Positions 7,596 through 16,330 are shown, numbered from the stretch's first letter. The stretch: 39,045 nucleotides of DNA from Ignavibacteriales bacterium (GCA_020061465.1 JAGUYG010000092.1:1-39045), one strand, 5' to 3'. The notes: a model not told the origin generated them from the letters alone. Program-made: numbers and translations.

Positions 7596-8416
7596 TACAG
7601 CCTCTTTATTACTTCTTTCATTATTAGCGTCATTTTCGGTTCGGCTTTTACAGCCGTTTCAATTATTTCTTTAACATTTACAGGCTTTAGTGTGTCGGGG
7701 AAGCACTCGTCAGTAACTATGCTTATACCCAATACTTTCATACCCATGTGGTTGGCAACAATGTTTTCGGGAATGGTAGACATTCCTACAACATCGGCAC
7801 CGGTTTGCCTCAGAAATCTGTATTCAGCTTTTGTTTCCAGATTCGGTCCAGGGACGGCAACGTAAACGCCTTTTTGAACCTGAATTTTGTTTTCTAATGC
7901 TATCTCTTCGGCAAGCTTGATCAATTCCAAATTGTAAGGTTCGCTCATGTCGGGAAAGCGGGGACCTAAGTCGTCATGATTTTTTCCAATGAGAGGATTA
8001 TCGCCCAACAGATTTATATGGTCGACCATAAGCATTACATCGCCCCGCCGGAAAAGCGGATTCATACCGCCGCAGGCATTTGATACAAGCAAGGTATGAA
8101 CCCCTAAAAATTTCATTACTCGAACCGGGTAAGTAATTTGCTGCATCGAATAGCCTTCATAAAAATGAAAGCGTCCTTGCATTGCAACTACATCCTTACC
8201 GTTTATTTGACCGAATATCAATTTGCCCTTGTGCGATTCAGCAGTCGAAAGCGGGAAGTGGGGCAGATCAGAATAATCGATTTCATGTTCGATGGATATT
8301 TCGTTAACCAATCCCCCTAAACCGGTGCCTAAAATTATTCCGATAGGATAATCTTTACTGGTTTTTTGTTTAATTACTTCTAAGGTTTGATCTATTTTGT
8401 TCAGCAGGTCGGTCAT
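7595..8416 (-). CDS. punA: Purine nucleoside phosphorylase (inosine/guanosine type)
   Basis: Trimeric-type PNP that splits inosine, guanosine and deoxy forms with phosphate for purine salvage. Visible motifs are the phosphate loop GTGLG (30-34), TAESHKGKL with Ser61-His62, the MQGRFHFYEGY segment, LLVSNACGGMNP and VVGMSTIPEN. The 273-residue length is normal for the family. The ATG lies two bases after the DivIVA-like stop with no ribosome site of its own, so coupled translation is likely. MTAP is the main alternative within this family; the FHFYEGYSMQQITYP segment and overall length favour PNP. Confidence 0.93.
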   Translation of the reverse strand: MTDLLNKIDQTLEVIKQKTSKDYPIGIILGTGLGGLVNEISIEHEIDYSDLPHFPLSTAESHKGKLIFGQINGKDVVAMQGRFHFYEGYSMQQITYPVRVMKFLGVHTLLVSNACGGMNPLFRRGDVMLMVDHINLLGDNPLIGKNHDDLGPRFPDMSEPYNLELIKLAEEIALENKIQVQKGVYVAVPGPNLETKAEYRFLRQTGADVVGMSTIPENIVANHMGMKVLGISIVTDECFPDTLKPVNVKEIIETAVKAEPKMTLIMKEVIKRL

Positions 8417-8418
8417 TG

Positions 8419-8955
8419 TTATAATATTTTATTAATTATTTCATTTAAGTCGATATTAACCTTTTTTGCATCTTCATATTTTTTAGCCGGGGCGTCATCT
8501 TCAATCGACTCGGTTACCTTTATTTCAAGCAGGTGAGCTTGAGAATTTATAATAGATTTTAATTTAGCAACAATTAAGTCTCTTTCCTCGCGTAAGGTAA
8601 TAACAGCATTTCTTATTTCATTAGCGTTTTCCCTAGCTTTCTCTAGAATTTGAGAAGCTTTTATTTCGGTTTCCTTCAGCATCAGGCTTGTTTGTTTTTT
8701 TGTCGATTCGATTGCTTTGGAAGAGCTTTCCTGTGCTTTAAGCAGAGTGGATTGGAGATTCTTTTCAATCCTTTTGAATTCTGCTAATGAATTGTTTGCC
8801 TGTTCAAGGTCTTTTTTCAGAGAGTCGTTTTCTTTAAGGACAGATTCAAATTCATCGGCAAGTTTAGAAAGGAATGCCTGGACTTCTTCGGTATCGTATC
8901 CTCTAAATACTCTGCTGAACTCTTGTTTTTTTATTGATAACGGAGAAATTTTCAT
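8419..8955 (-). CDS. DivIVA-domain coiled-coil protein
   Basis: 178 residues. The N-terminus, LSIKKQEFSRVFRGYDTEEV through QAFLSKLADEFE, is a clear DivIVA lipid-binding motif (the family's F-x-x-x-x-R-G-Y-D-x-x-E-V-x-x-F). Residues about 35-145 form a coiled coil rich in Lys, Glu and Ser. DivIVA proteins sense curved membrane and recruit division, polarity or cell-wall partners in Gram-positives; Gram-negative homologues are less studied. It follows yggS by 15 bases, a pairing also familiar from Gram-positive division clusters (ylmE-divIVA), and precedes punA. Confidence 0.88.
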   Translation of the reverse strand: MKISPLSIKKQEFSRVFRGYDTEEVQAFLSKLADEFESVLKENDSLKKDLEQANNSLAEFKRIEKNLQSTLLKAQESSSKAIESTKKQTSLMLKETEIKASQILEKARENANEIRNAVITLREERDLIVAKLKSIINSQAHLLEIKVTESIEDDAPAKKYEDAKKVNIDLNEIINKIL

Positions 8956-8970
8956 ATTCCCTTCCAGTTT

Positions 8971-9657
8971 TTATTTATAATTTCTTTCGCCAAAAATTGC
9001 AAATCCGATTCTTAACATGGTTGCACCTTCCTCAATAGCTATTTCAAAATCGCTAGTCATTCCCATCGATAATTCTTTCAATATATTTTTTTGCGGGTCA
9101 AGTTCATCTTGTAAGATACGCAAATCGCTGAAACTTTTTCTAATCATGTTTTCGTCGTCGGTAAAAGGAGCCATGGTCATCAATCCGACAAGCTCCAAAT
9201 TCTCAGCATCTGTACAATAAGAAAAAAGCTCCTTAATTTCTTCTTTACCTGCTGCACCGGTTTTGGTTTCTTCATAGGAGGTTTTAATTTGAATAAGAAC
9301 TTTCTGGACTATACCTCTTTTAGCTGCCTGTTTATCTATTTCTTCGGCTAAATCTTTGGATATAACCGAATGAATATATTCGGCAGTTCGAACGGCATAT
9401 TTTACCTTGTTTTTTTGCAAGGTTCCGATGAAGTGCCAAATAACTCTTTCGCCAAGAGCTTCAAACTTCGCCAATAGTTCTTGTGCTCTGTTTTCACCAA
9501 AATCTTTAATGCCGCAGCGGATTGCCTCTTCTATTTCGGGTAGACCAAAATTTTTTGATACGGCAACCAGCTTAATTTCGTGCGGATCCCGTTTGCATTC
9601 TCTGCATTTATTCTCAATCCGACCTTTTAACCGCTTAAGATTTTCTGCTATGCTCAT
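8971..9657 (-). CDS. yggS: YggS/PLPBP-family pyridoxal phosphate homeostasis protein
   Basis: Single-domain PLP-binding TIM-barrel protein that buffers free PLP and affects amino-acid and vitamin B6 balance; it has no known catalytic activity. Lys35 in KLVAVSKNFG is the expected Schiff-base lysine. Other hallmarks are DFGENRAQELLAKF, VIWHFIGTLQKNKVK, LMTMAPFTDD and LSMGMTSDFEIAIEEGATMLRIG (C-terminal phosphate-binding part). The 228-residue length is standard. It starts at ATG 9657 and appears to head the minus-strand block, with the 259-base divergent gap to pta upstream. Confidence 0.95.
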   Translation of the reverse strand: MSIAENLKRLKGRIENKCRECKRDPHEIKLVAVSKNFGLPEIEEAIRCGIKDFGENRAQELLAKFEALGERVIWHFIGTLQKNKVKYAVRTAEYIHSVISKDLAEEIDKQAAKRGIVQKVLIQIKTSYEETKTGAAGKEEIKELFSYCTDAENLELVGLMTMAPFTDDENMIRKSFSDLRILQDELDPQKNILKELSMGMTSDFEIAIEEGATMLRIGFAIFGERNYK

Positions 9658-9840
9658 AATTTTAAGAGTGTGAATGTATCTTATTTCATATCAAAAATCA
9701 ACGTTATTCGCTTATGTTAAGGCAACTCTTGAGCAATTAATTTAGATAATTTTCTGTGCATTGAGAAGACTTAATGGTCTGAAGAATTATTCCAGGGCGC
9801 TTCATTTTTTTCTGAATTGAATAAGGGCTTGAATTAGTTT

Positions 9841-9884
9841 TATAATAGATTCTGAGGTTTTATTTGGGTATTTCACTAACTTTG
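9841..9884 (+). promoter_or_regulatory. Possible pta promoter
   Basis: In the 259-base divergent gap between yggS and pta (9658-9916), two candidates overlap. TAACTTTG at 9877-9884 fits the Bacteroidota -7 element TAnnTTTG and would start transcription about 25 bases before pta. TATAAT at 9841-9846 has TTGAAT 18 bases upstream (9817-9822), a sigma-70-like pair. The -33 TTTG for the first is not well placed. The rest of the gap shows nothing recognisable. Confidence 0.4.
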
Positions 9885-9916
9885 AGTGTCAAAATATTCA
9901 AAAATAGGGGTAAAAA

Positions 9917-10894
9917 ATGGAGTTAGAATTGTTAAATCAAATAAAAGAAAAAGCATCAAAAAGGAAAAAGACTATTGTTTTGCCCGAATCTCACGATGAG
10001 CGGGTTTTAAGAGCGGCTGAAAGCTTAACTAAACAAGGTTTAGCATCCATCATCACAATAGGCAATGAAGAAAAGATAAGAGCGGATGCAGAAAAATTAG
10101 GTGTAAACCTTAACGGTGTAAGGATAATCGATCCGGAAAAGTCAGACAAGCAAAGCGATTTCGCCAATATCTATTTCAATTTAAGGAAGAAGAAAGGGAT
10201 TACCATTGAAGAAGCACGGGAAACCGTTAAGCGCGATCTTTTCTTTGGCGCAATGATGGTAAGGGAAAATATGGCTGACGGAAGTGTAGCCGGTTCTACT
10301 GCTTCAACTGCTGACGTATTAAAAGCCGGGCTTCATTGCATCGGTATGCCGGAAGGAATTTCAATAGTATCGAGTTTCTTCTTAATGGTTTTTCCTGAAA
10401 AAACTTACAGCTTTGCCGATTGCGCGGTTGTACCAAATCCCGATGCTGCGCAGCTCGCCGATATAGCTATTTCAACTGCAGACAATCATAAAAAATTAAT
10501 CGGTGAAACACCATACATAGCGATGCTTTCATTCTCCACAAAAGGAAGCGCTCAGCATGAATCGATTGACAAGGTTATAGAAGCGATGAACATAGTAAAA
10601 GGAAAGCGCCCGGACCTAACAATTGACGGTGAACTCCAGTTTGATGCTGCGGTAATCGATTCAATCGGAAGAAAGAAAGCGCCTGGCAGTGAGGTTGCAG
10701 GCAGAGCAAATGTGCTCATTTTCCCGGACTTAAATTCCGGCAACATTGGTTATAAAATTGCACAGCGTTGGGGTAAAGCAGAGGCAATAGGACCGATGGT
10801 TCAGGGATTGAAGAAACCGTTTTTTGATCTCAGTCGTGGCTGCAGCGTTGATGATATTGTTAATACTGCATCAATTGCTGCTTTAATGAGTTAG
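9917..10894 (+). CDS. pta: Phosphate acetyltransferase (short form)
   Basis: Interconverts acetyl-CoA and acetyl phosphate, the first step of acetate formation by the Pta-AckA route. It is the catalytic PTA_PTB domain alone (325 residues), without the N-terminal DRTGG/BioD-like region of long Pta. Motifs seen are TIVLPESHDERVLRAAE at the start, GSVAGSTASTADVLKAGL, FADCAVVPNPDAAQLADIAI, MLSFSTKGSA, and PDLNSGNIGYKIAQRWG near the end. An AGGGG site sits 6 bases before the ATG. No ackA is in the window. EutD is the alternative name for the short form, but no eut genes are nearby. Confidence 0.93.
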   Translation: MELELLNQIKEKASKRKKTIVLPESHDERVLRAAESLTKQGLASIITIGNEEKIRADAEKLGVNLNGVRIIDPEKSDKQSDFANIYFNLRKKKGITIEEARETVKRDLFFGAMMVRENMADGSVAGSTASTADVLKAGLHCIGMPEGISIVSSFFLMVFPEKTYSFADCAVVPNPDAAQLADIAISTADNHKKLIGETPYIAMLSFSTKGSAQHESIDKVIEAMNIVKGKRPDLTIDGELQFDAAVIDSIGRKKAPGSEVAGRANVLIFPDLNSGNIGYKIAQRWGKAEAIGPMVQGLKKPFFDLSRGCSVDDIVNTASIAALMS

Positions 10895-11033
10895 ACCTTT
10901 GATTAGCTTATTAATGTGGTTTACAAGTGCGGTTCAAATAAACTTGAACTGTATTTTGAATTTAAACAGGTTTTTAACTATACCATCTTTAATCATCTAT
11001 CATTATATTTTACAGTAAAAAGAGGAGACTAAA

Positions 11034-12362
11034 TTGAACTTAACAGTTGTGGGCGCGGGATACGTAGGTTTAGTTACCGGAACTTGTTTTGCCGAAACAG
11101 GAAATAATGTAATCTGTGTAGATATTGACGAAAAAAAAGTAGAAAAGATGAAGCAAAGTACCGTGCCAATTTATGAACCCGGGCTCGAGGTTTTGTTCGA
11201 AAGAAATATTAAAAATAACCGCCTTTCATTTACAACAAATCTAAAAGAAGCTGTAAGAAAATCCGACATCGTTTTTTTGTGTCTGCCAACTCCACAGGAC
11301 GGAGACGGCAGCGCTGATTTAAAATTCGTCCTGGGTGTAGCTGAAGAATTAGGAAAGCAATTTAAAGCCGAACCCGATTTAGGTTTTAGGATAATCGTAA
11401 ATAAAAGTACTGTTCCGGTGGGAACCAGCGAAAAAGTTCGTGAGGTTGTAGGTAAACATGCGCCTGAGTTTAAATTCGATGTGGCATCCAATCCCGAATT
11501 TTTACGTGAAGGCGTGGCGGTAGAAGATTTCATGAAGCCGGAAAGAGTGGTAATCGGAACAAGCAATGAAAAGACAAAGGCAATCTTAGCCGAATTATAT
11601 GAGCCGTTTGTAAGGTCGGGTAATCCGATTCATTTTATGGACGAGCGATCGGCTGAGGTAACAAAGTATGCAGCCAATTGTTTTTTAGCTACAAAAATTT
11701 CTTTCATGAATGAAATTGCAAACCTTTGTGAATTAACAGGCGCGAATGTCGATAAAGTGAGAATCGGAATTGGGTCGGATTCAAGAATAGGTAAAAGATT
11801 TCTTTTCCCCGGTGTTGGATACGGCGGTTCTTGTTTTCCTAAAGATGTACATGCGTTAGTAAACACAGCAAGAGAAAATAATTATGACTTTAAAATATTG
11901 AACTCGGTTATTGAAGTGAACGAGCTGCAAAAGCAGCGCTTTGTTCAAAAAATTTTCAATTACCATAAAGGGAATATTTCAGGGCTGCATTTTGCCGTTT
12001 GGGGGCTTTCATTCAAACCGAATACAGACGATGTTAGGGATGCACCTTCAATTGAGATAATAAAAATGCTGCTCGAAGGAGGGGCATCCGTTACGGCATT
12101 TGATCCTGAAGCCATTAATCAAGCAAAACTTATTCTGAAAGACAAAATAAATTATGCCGGCAATTCTTATACGGCGTTGGAGAACGCAGATGCGCTCATA
12201 ATAGTTACGGAGTGGAATGAATTCCGAAACCCTGATTTTATGAAAATGAAATCGCTTCTTAAGTCGCCCGTTATCTTCGACGGACGGAATCTTTACGATT
12301 TGGAACGAATGCATGAAGTTAAGTTCATTTATCACTCTGTCGGTAGGGCAACAGTAAGATAA
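11034..12362 (+). CDS. ugd: UDP-glucose/UDP-sugar 6-dehydrogenase
   Basis: Two-step NAD-dependent oxidation of UDP-glucose to UDP-glucuronate, a precursor for surface polysaccharide. The N-terminal Rossmann motif is VVGAGYVGLVTG. STVPVGT and SNPEFLREGVA follow, and the catalytic cysteine is Cys267 in GVGYGGSCFPKD. The C-terminal domain carries WGLSFKPNTDDVRDAPS. The 442-residue length is full. The start is TTG at 11034: an AGGAG site lies about 7 bases upstream and the next residues are the usual NLTVVGAGYVG. The UpxY-like antiterminator 66 bases downstream supports a polysaccharide role, though no glycosyltransferases are in the window. UDP-ManNAc dehydrogenase is possible, but this motif set fits Ugd better. 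Confidence 0.93.
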   Translation: MNLTVVGAGYVGLVTGTCFAETGNNVICVDIDEKKVEKMKQSTVPIYEPGLEVLFERNIKNNRLSFTTNLKEAVRKSDIVFLCLPTPQDGDGSADLKFVLGVAEELGKQFKAEPDLGFRIIVNKSTVPVGTSEKVREVVGKHAPEFKFDVASNPEFLREGVAVEDFMKPERVVIGTSNEKTKAILAELYEPFVRSGNPIHFMDERSAEVTKYAANCFLATKISFMNEIANLCELTGANVDKVRIGIGSDSRIGKRFLFPGVGYGGSCFPKDVHALVNTARENNYDFKILNSVIEVNELQKQRFVQKIFNYHKGNISGLHFAVWGLSFKPNTDDVRDAPSIEIIKMLLEGGASVTAFDPEAINQAKLILKDKINYAGNSYTALENADALIIVTEWNEFRNPDFMKMKSLLKSPVIFDGRNLYDLERMHEVKFIYHSVGRATVR

Positions 12363-12428
12363 ATTGAAATTTGAATATAATTTTTATACATAACCACTTG
12401 TTATTAGGCAGAATTAGATTACGGTAAT

Positions 12429-12989
12429 ATGAATGCTGTAACCGACATTGCGGGATTATCGAACGAAGAGAAAGCCTGGTTTGCTCTCTACACAAGATCG
12501 CGGTGTGAATTTAAAGCCGCCGAGCAAATTAATTCGTTGGGGATTCACTTATATATGCCTACTGTTACACGTATAAGGCAATGGAGCGACAGGAAGAAAA
12601 AAATTACCGAACCTGTGCTAAGAGGTTACATTTTTATTTATGCAACCGAAAAAGAAAGAAGCGCATCATTAGAATTTTATTACGTTACCAGGTGTATATT
12701 CGACCAGGGAAAACCGGCAAAAATTCCTGCCTGGCAAATAGAGAATCTTGCAAATATGTTGAAAGAGAATCGCGACTTTTTCGTATATGAAGGAATTGTA
12801 CCGGGGGTTCATGTACGGATTAAGGATGGTCCTTTTGCAGGCGTTATTGGAACTGTTCAGGAAATGGAAAACGGCAAAACATTTGCGGTTTCGATTCACC
12901 TTCTTAATAGATCGGTAATTGCACATCTTCCAAAAGACAGTACATTTGAAGTTCTAAAAAATTTTGAACAATCTTTTAAGGATAGATAA
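12429..12989 (+). CDS. UpxY/NusG-like transcription antiterminator
   Basis: NusG paralogue of the UpxY/LoaP type. The N-terminal NGN domain (about 15-115) begins AWFALYTRSRCEFKAAEQIN and includes LYMPTVTRIRQWSDRKKKI and PVLRGYIFIY. A KOW motif at about 130-160 reads VRIKDGPFAGVIGTVQEM. In Bacteroides, UpxY proteins promote elongation through their own capsule operon. Here no polysaccharide operon follows: the next gene is a YhaM-like nuclease after a 282-base gap, so this copy looks like an orphan or acts elsewhere. It follows ugd by 66 bases on the same strand. No strong ribosome site precedes the ATG. Confidence 0.88.
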   Translation: MNAVTDIAGLSNEEKAWFALYTRSRCEFKAAEQINSLGIHLYMPTVTRIRQWSDRKKKITEPVLRGYIFIYATEKERSASLEFYYVTRCIFDQGKPAKIPAWQIENLANMLKENRDFFVYEGIVPGVHVRIKDGPFAGVIGTVQEMENGKTFAVSIHLLNRSVIAHLPKDSTFEVLKNFEQSFKDR

Positions 12990-13087
12990 TGGCAGTAATA
13001 TTTTTAAAGCGGTACAACTATCCTGACATTTGTTAAGAAATAAAGTGCTCTTTGTTTTTAAATCTCCGATAGATTTTTTTTCTGAGT

Positions 13088-13214
13088 GATCGAGATAGTG
13101 AAAAAACTCAAAATTGTAGTGCGAGATTTATCTCGCCCCTAACAATTCGAAATATTTTACAAGGCTTCGGTAACGAGATAAATCTCGTTCTACACTTTTT
13201 CAACTGTCTCGATC
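13088..13214. repeat. 127-bp palindromic MITE-like element
   Basis: The outer arms start GATCGAGATAGTGAAAAA and end CTTTTTCAACTGTCTCGATC, which are imperfect reverse complements. Inside, each arm carries its own small palindrome, GCGAGATTTATCTCGC at 13121-13136 and ACGAGATAAATCTCGT at about 13173-13188, themselves reverse complements, each next to a tgtag/ctaca tag. It fills most of the 282-base gap between the antiterminator and the YhaM-like gene. It has no coding capacity. It could be a MITE or a REP pair (BIME) moved by a Y1 transposase in trans. Confidence 0.7.
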
Positions 13215-13271
13215 CATTGGAAAGGCAATTGATTTTAAATAATTATTTCATTCTTAAAACATGAATGCTCA

Positions 13272-14267
13272 ATGCTTAATCAAGCTGAACTAAGTTCTCT
13301 GAAAAGGGGAGATAAAGTCGATCACTATTTATTGATCAGAAGAAGCGAGATTCGTCTTACAAAGAATAATAACGAATATCTTTCCCTCGAATTAGGCGAC
13401 AAATCTCAATCGGTTAATGCAAATGTATGGGAAAATTTTGAGAGCTATAAAACTTCATTTCTTCCCGGGGCAATTGTAAAGGTTAGAGGCACCATCGAGG
13501 ACTACCAGGGAACCGCACAGATAAAGGTGTCCGCTATACGCCCTCTTAATGTAAACGAAAAAATTACTGCTGCCGAATTCCTTCCCAAGTCAAAAAGAAA
13601 TCTTGCCGAAATGAAAAAAGAATTTTACTCGTACATAGAAAAAATTTCTAATCCACATTTGAATCTGCTGATGCAAAACATTTTTTATGAAGACAATTTT
13701 TTAAAATTTTCTTTAGCACCTGCGGCTAAGATGTGGCATCACGCTTACATACATGGACTACTGGAGCATACGCTAGAAATAATAAGAATATGCAATCTGA
13801 TGTGCGATATTCATCACGAACTAAACCGTGATCTTTTAATTTGTGGTGCAATAATGCACGACTTCGGCAAAGTTGAAGAGCTATCTTCCGATGTATCATT
13901 CGACTATACGGATAAGGGAAAATTAATAGGGCACATTGTAATTGCCGCAATGAAGATAGAGAACGAAGCCGCTAAAATTGAAGGTTTTCCGGATGAATTG
14001 AAAAATTGTTTAATACATCTGGTGCTAAGCCATCAGGGTAAGCTTGAATATGCATCGCCCGTTGTTCCAAAAACTTTAGAAGCAATAGCCCTTTACCATG
14101 CCGATGAGCTTAGCGCAAAAATAAACGCTTATAAGAACGCACTTGAAACCGAAATTAAAGGGGAAGGGAAATGGACGAAATATATCTCATTAGCTTCCAC
14201 CGATCTTTTCAAACATACTATTTCAAAGGAATTGGAAGATCAAATTAATAAATCATTATTCGATTGA
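13272..14267 (+). CDS. YhaM-like 3'-5' exoribonuclease (OB-fold + HD domain)
   Basis: 331 residues. Residues about 12-92 form an OB-fold nucleic-acid-binding domain (YLLIRRSEIRLTKNNNEYLS, then VRGTIEDYQGTAQIKV). Residues about 150-310 form an HD metal-dependent domain, with HHAYIHGLLEHT, His196-Asp197 in AIMHDFGKVEEL, HIVIAAM and HLVLSHQGKLEYASPVVP. This is the architecture of YhaM, the RNA 3'-exonuclease of Gram-positives, in which the HD domain is catalytic. The ATG at 13272 has no obvious ribosome site. It is followed at 10 bases by the TPR gene and then the sirtuin, so a three-gene operon is likely. Confidence 0.87.
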   Translation: MLNQAELSSLKRGDKVDHYLLIRRSEIRLTKNNNEYLSLELGDKSQSVNANVWENFESYKTSFLPGAIVKVRGTIEDYQGTAQIKVSAIRPLNVNEKITAAEFLPKSKRNLAEMKKEFYSYIEKISNPHLNLLMQNIFYEDNFLKFSLAPAAKMWHHAYIHGLLEHTLEIIRICNLMCDIHHELNRDLLICGAIMHDFGKVEELSSDVSFDYTDKGKLIGHIVIAAMKIENEAAKIEGFPDELKNCLIHLVLSHQGKLEYASPVVPKTLEAIALYHADELSAKINAYKNALETEIKGEGKWTKYISLASTDLFKHTISKELEDQINKSLFD

Positions 14268-14277
14268 AAGACAAAAC

Positions 14278-15069
14278 ATGAAATCATTTGCACAAAACCT
14301 GCTGATAATTTTATCGGCAATTTTTTTCGCATTTCCCTCACTAACAATAAATGCTCAGCCGTTAGATGAGCTGCTGAACAGAGGAGATCAATTCACAGAG
14401 GAATTTGATAATCAAAAAGCTCTGGATGTTTATCTGAAAGCAAATTCGCTTTATCCCGATAATTGGGAAGTATTATGGCGGATCAGCCGCGCTTATGTTG
14501 ATATTGCAGAGCATATGCCCACTAATACTTCCAAAGAGCAGGATGCTCAATTAGAGATTTATCAAAAGGCGTTTGATTTTGCAGATAAATCGGTAAAGCT
14601 TGCCCCTAATCAATCAATCACTTATCTGCGAAGAGCAATAGCCAATGGTAGAATTGCATTGTTCAAAGGTGTTTTCTCCGTTGCCGGAGTTGTAAATACG
14701 GTAAAAGCCGACTGTGAAAAAGCAATAGAACTTGGAAACGGCGGAAATTATTTCCAGGCTCTTGCTCATTATGTTCTCGGCAGAACCCATGCAAAGACAA
14801 GCGAGAAGTGGAAACCTGCCCGTGCGGTGTTAGGTTTGGGCTGGGCTGATATCGATATTGCTATTACCGAATACAAAAAAGCAATTCAACTTTATCCCGA
14901 TTTTAAAATGTTTTATCTTGATCTTGCACATGCATACATCAGAGAAGATGAATATGCAAAAGCAAAAGACATGCTGAATAAAACTATCTCCGCTCCCATT
15001 AAAGATGAAGATGATGAAGATCGTGATAAGGAAGCAAAGAAACTCCTAAGCGAAATAAAAAATAAGTAA
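14278..15069 (+). CDS. Exported tetratricopeptide-repeat protein
   Basis: 263 residues with an N-terminal signal peptide (hydrophobic core LLIILSAIFFAFPSLTI, likely cleavage after INAQ). The remainder is helical TPR repeats: LNRGDQFTEEFDNQKALDVY, NWEVLWRISRAYVDIAEH, a region after IYQKAFDFADKSVKLAPN, and AITEYKKAIQLYPDFKMFYL followed by AYIREDEYAKAKDML. Such periplasmic TPR proteins are protein-interaction modules; the partner cannot be told from sequence. Its stop is immediately followed by the sirtuin ATG (no intervening base), suggesting coupling. Confidence 0.82.
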   Translation: MKSFAQNLLIILSAIFFAFPSLTINAQPLDELLNRGDQFTEEFDNQKALDVYLKANSLYPDNWEVLWRISRAYVDIAEHMPTNTSKEQDAQLEIYQKAFDFADKSVKLAPNQSITYLRRAIANGRIALFKGVFSVAGVVNTVKADCEKAIELGNGGNYFQALAHYVLGRTHAKTSEKWKPARAVLGLGWADIDIAITEYKKAIQLYPDFKMFYLDLAHAYIREDEYAKAKDMLNKTISAPIKDEDDEDRDKEAKKLLSEIKNK

Positions 15070-15801
15070 ATGGAAATTAAGCAGGAGTTTGTTGACGGAT
15101 TACGAGAAGCGAAATCGGTAGTATTCTTTACAGGTGCAGGCATATCAGCCGAAAGCGGAATTCCCACCTTTAGAGGCAAAGACGGAATATGGAATAAGCT
15201 TAAACCCGAAGAGCTTGCCAACTTTAATGCATTTTTAAAAAACCCGCAATTAGTGTGGGAGTGGTATCAGCACCGCAAACAGATTGTGCATGAATCAAAA
15301 CCGAACAAAGGACATTTGGCAATTGCAGAAATGCAGGAGCTTTTACCGGAGGTTATAGTAGTTACTCAAAATATTGATAATCTGCATCGAAGAGCTGGCA
15401 GTAAAATTATTTATGAACTTCACGGAAATATTGAAAGAAATTATTGCAGCAAGTGCCGCACACCTTATACAAAAGAGATCAATTTAGATGAAGGTGTTCC
15501 CAAATGTTATTGCGGAGGGTTAATCAGACCTGACGTTGTATGGTTCGGGGAATATTTGCCGGAAGATGAATTCAATGAATCTGAAAAAGCGGCAAGAAGA
15601 TGTGATTATTTTTTTGTTGTCGGAACCTCGGCGGTAGTATTTCCTGCGGCATCGTTAGTATACACAGCTAGACAGGCAGGCGCATTCATTGTTGAAGTTA
15701 ATATCGAAGAAACCGAAGTAAGTCGATTTGCAGACATTTCTTTGTTCGGTCCAGCCGGTGAAGTTTTACCGGCAATGATAAGCAAAATTAAAGCTGAATA
15801 A
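15070..15801 (+). CDS. cobB: NAD-dependent protein deacylase, sirtuin
   Basis: Removes acyl groups from lysine using NAD+. The NAD motif is FFTGAGISAESGIPTFRG (19-36), followed by TQNIDNLH (99-106) and catalytic His118 in ELHGN. A zinc ribbon is formed by Cys126, Cys129, Cys146 and Cys148, the second pair as CYC rather than CxxC. WYQHR (65-69) has the Tyr-x-x-Arg pair (Tyr66, Arg69) of class III sirtuins (SIRT5/CobB), which favours succinyl or malonyl lysine as well as acetyl lysine. The 243-residue length is normal. It begins on the base after the TPR stop. Confidence 0.93.
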   Translation: MEIKQEFVDGLREAKSVVFFTGAGISAESGIPTFRGKDGIWNKLKPEELANFNAFLKNPQLVWEWYQHRKQIVHESKPNKGHLAIAEMQELLPEVIVVTQNIDNLHRRAGSKIIYELHGNIERNYCSKCRTPYTKEINLDEGVPKCYCGGLIRPDVVWFGEYLPEDEFNESEKAARRCDYFFVVGTSAVVFPAASLVYTARQAGAFIVEVNIEETEVSRFADISLFGPAGEVLPAMISKIKAE

Positions 15802-15803
15802 AA

Positions 15804-16259
15804 TCAAGCGGATTGTTTTTTTATTCCGATTAATTTACACATTCGCTGCAGCTCGGTTTGTTCTGCTTCTGTTAAAACGGAAAACTCCAAAGTAATTGCT
15901 TTTACATGATCCGGGAATATTTTTTCTATCAGATTCAATCCCCGTTCGGTAAGGTGTATAGTATAGAAGCGTCTGTCCTTTTGGGTTTTCTCACGTTTTA
16001 CAAGCTCTTGCTTTTCAAGGTTATCGATTACCATAGTAATGTTCCCGCCGCTTTTTAACAGTTTTGAACCAAGTTCCGTTTGACAAAGCGGACCCAAATG
16101 ATATAACGCTTCCAATACGCTAAACTGACTTCCGGTTAAACCGTTTTTTTGCAGCAGTGCATTAAGGCGTGCTGTAAGCGATTCAACTGCTCGAACTAAT
16201 TTGATGTAAGAATCGAGCGCCGTAACTTCTTGAATTGTACCTTTGTAGTGCGTAGCCAT
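15804..16259 (-). CDS. MarR-family transcriptional regulator
   Basis: 151-residue winged-helix repressor. The DNA-binding part is GLTGSQFSVLEALYHLGPLC, then the recognition-helix region SGGNITMVIDNLEKQELVKR and the wing KTQKDRRFYTIHLTERG. N- and C-terminal helices should give the MarR dimer. A palindrome TTATTAAT-N8-ATTAATAA at 16307-16330, 48-71 bases upstream of its start, is a plausible autoregulatory operator. chrA lies 257 bases upstream on the same strand, so the two need not share a promoter. The ligand cannot be predicted. Confidence 0.9.
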   Translation of the reverse strand: MATHYKGTIQEVTALDSYIKLVRAVESLTARLNALLQKNGLTGSQFSVLEALYHLGPLCQTELGSKLLKSGGNITMVIDNLEKQELVKREKTQKDRRFYTIHLTERGLNLIEKIFPDHVKAITLEFSVLTEAEQTELQRMCKLIGIKKQSA

Positions 16260-16306
16260 TTTAAATCATACCTTATTCAAAATACAACCTTAAACTAAAT
16301 GCGATA

Positions 16307-16330
16307 TTATTAATGTGCAAGTATTAATAA
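16307..16330. promoter_or_regulatory. Possible MarR operator
   Basis: Perfect inverted repeat of 8-base arms, TTATTAAT and ATTAATAA, separated by gtgcaagt. It sits 48 bases before the marR-like start in an otherwise gene-free 256-base gap. MarR proteins commonly bind AT-rich palindromes near their own promoter. AT-rich background makes chance occurrence possible. Confidence 0.4.
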
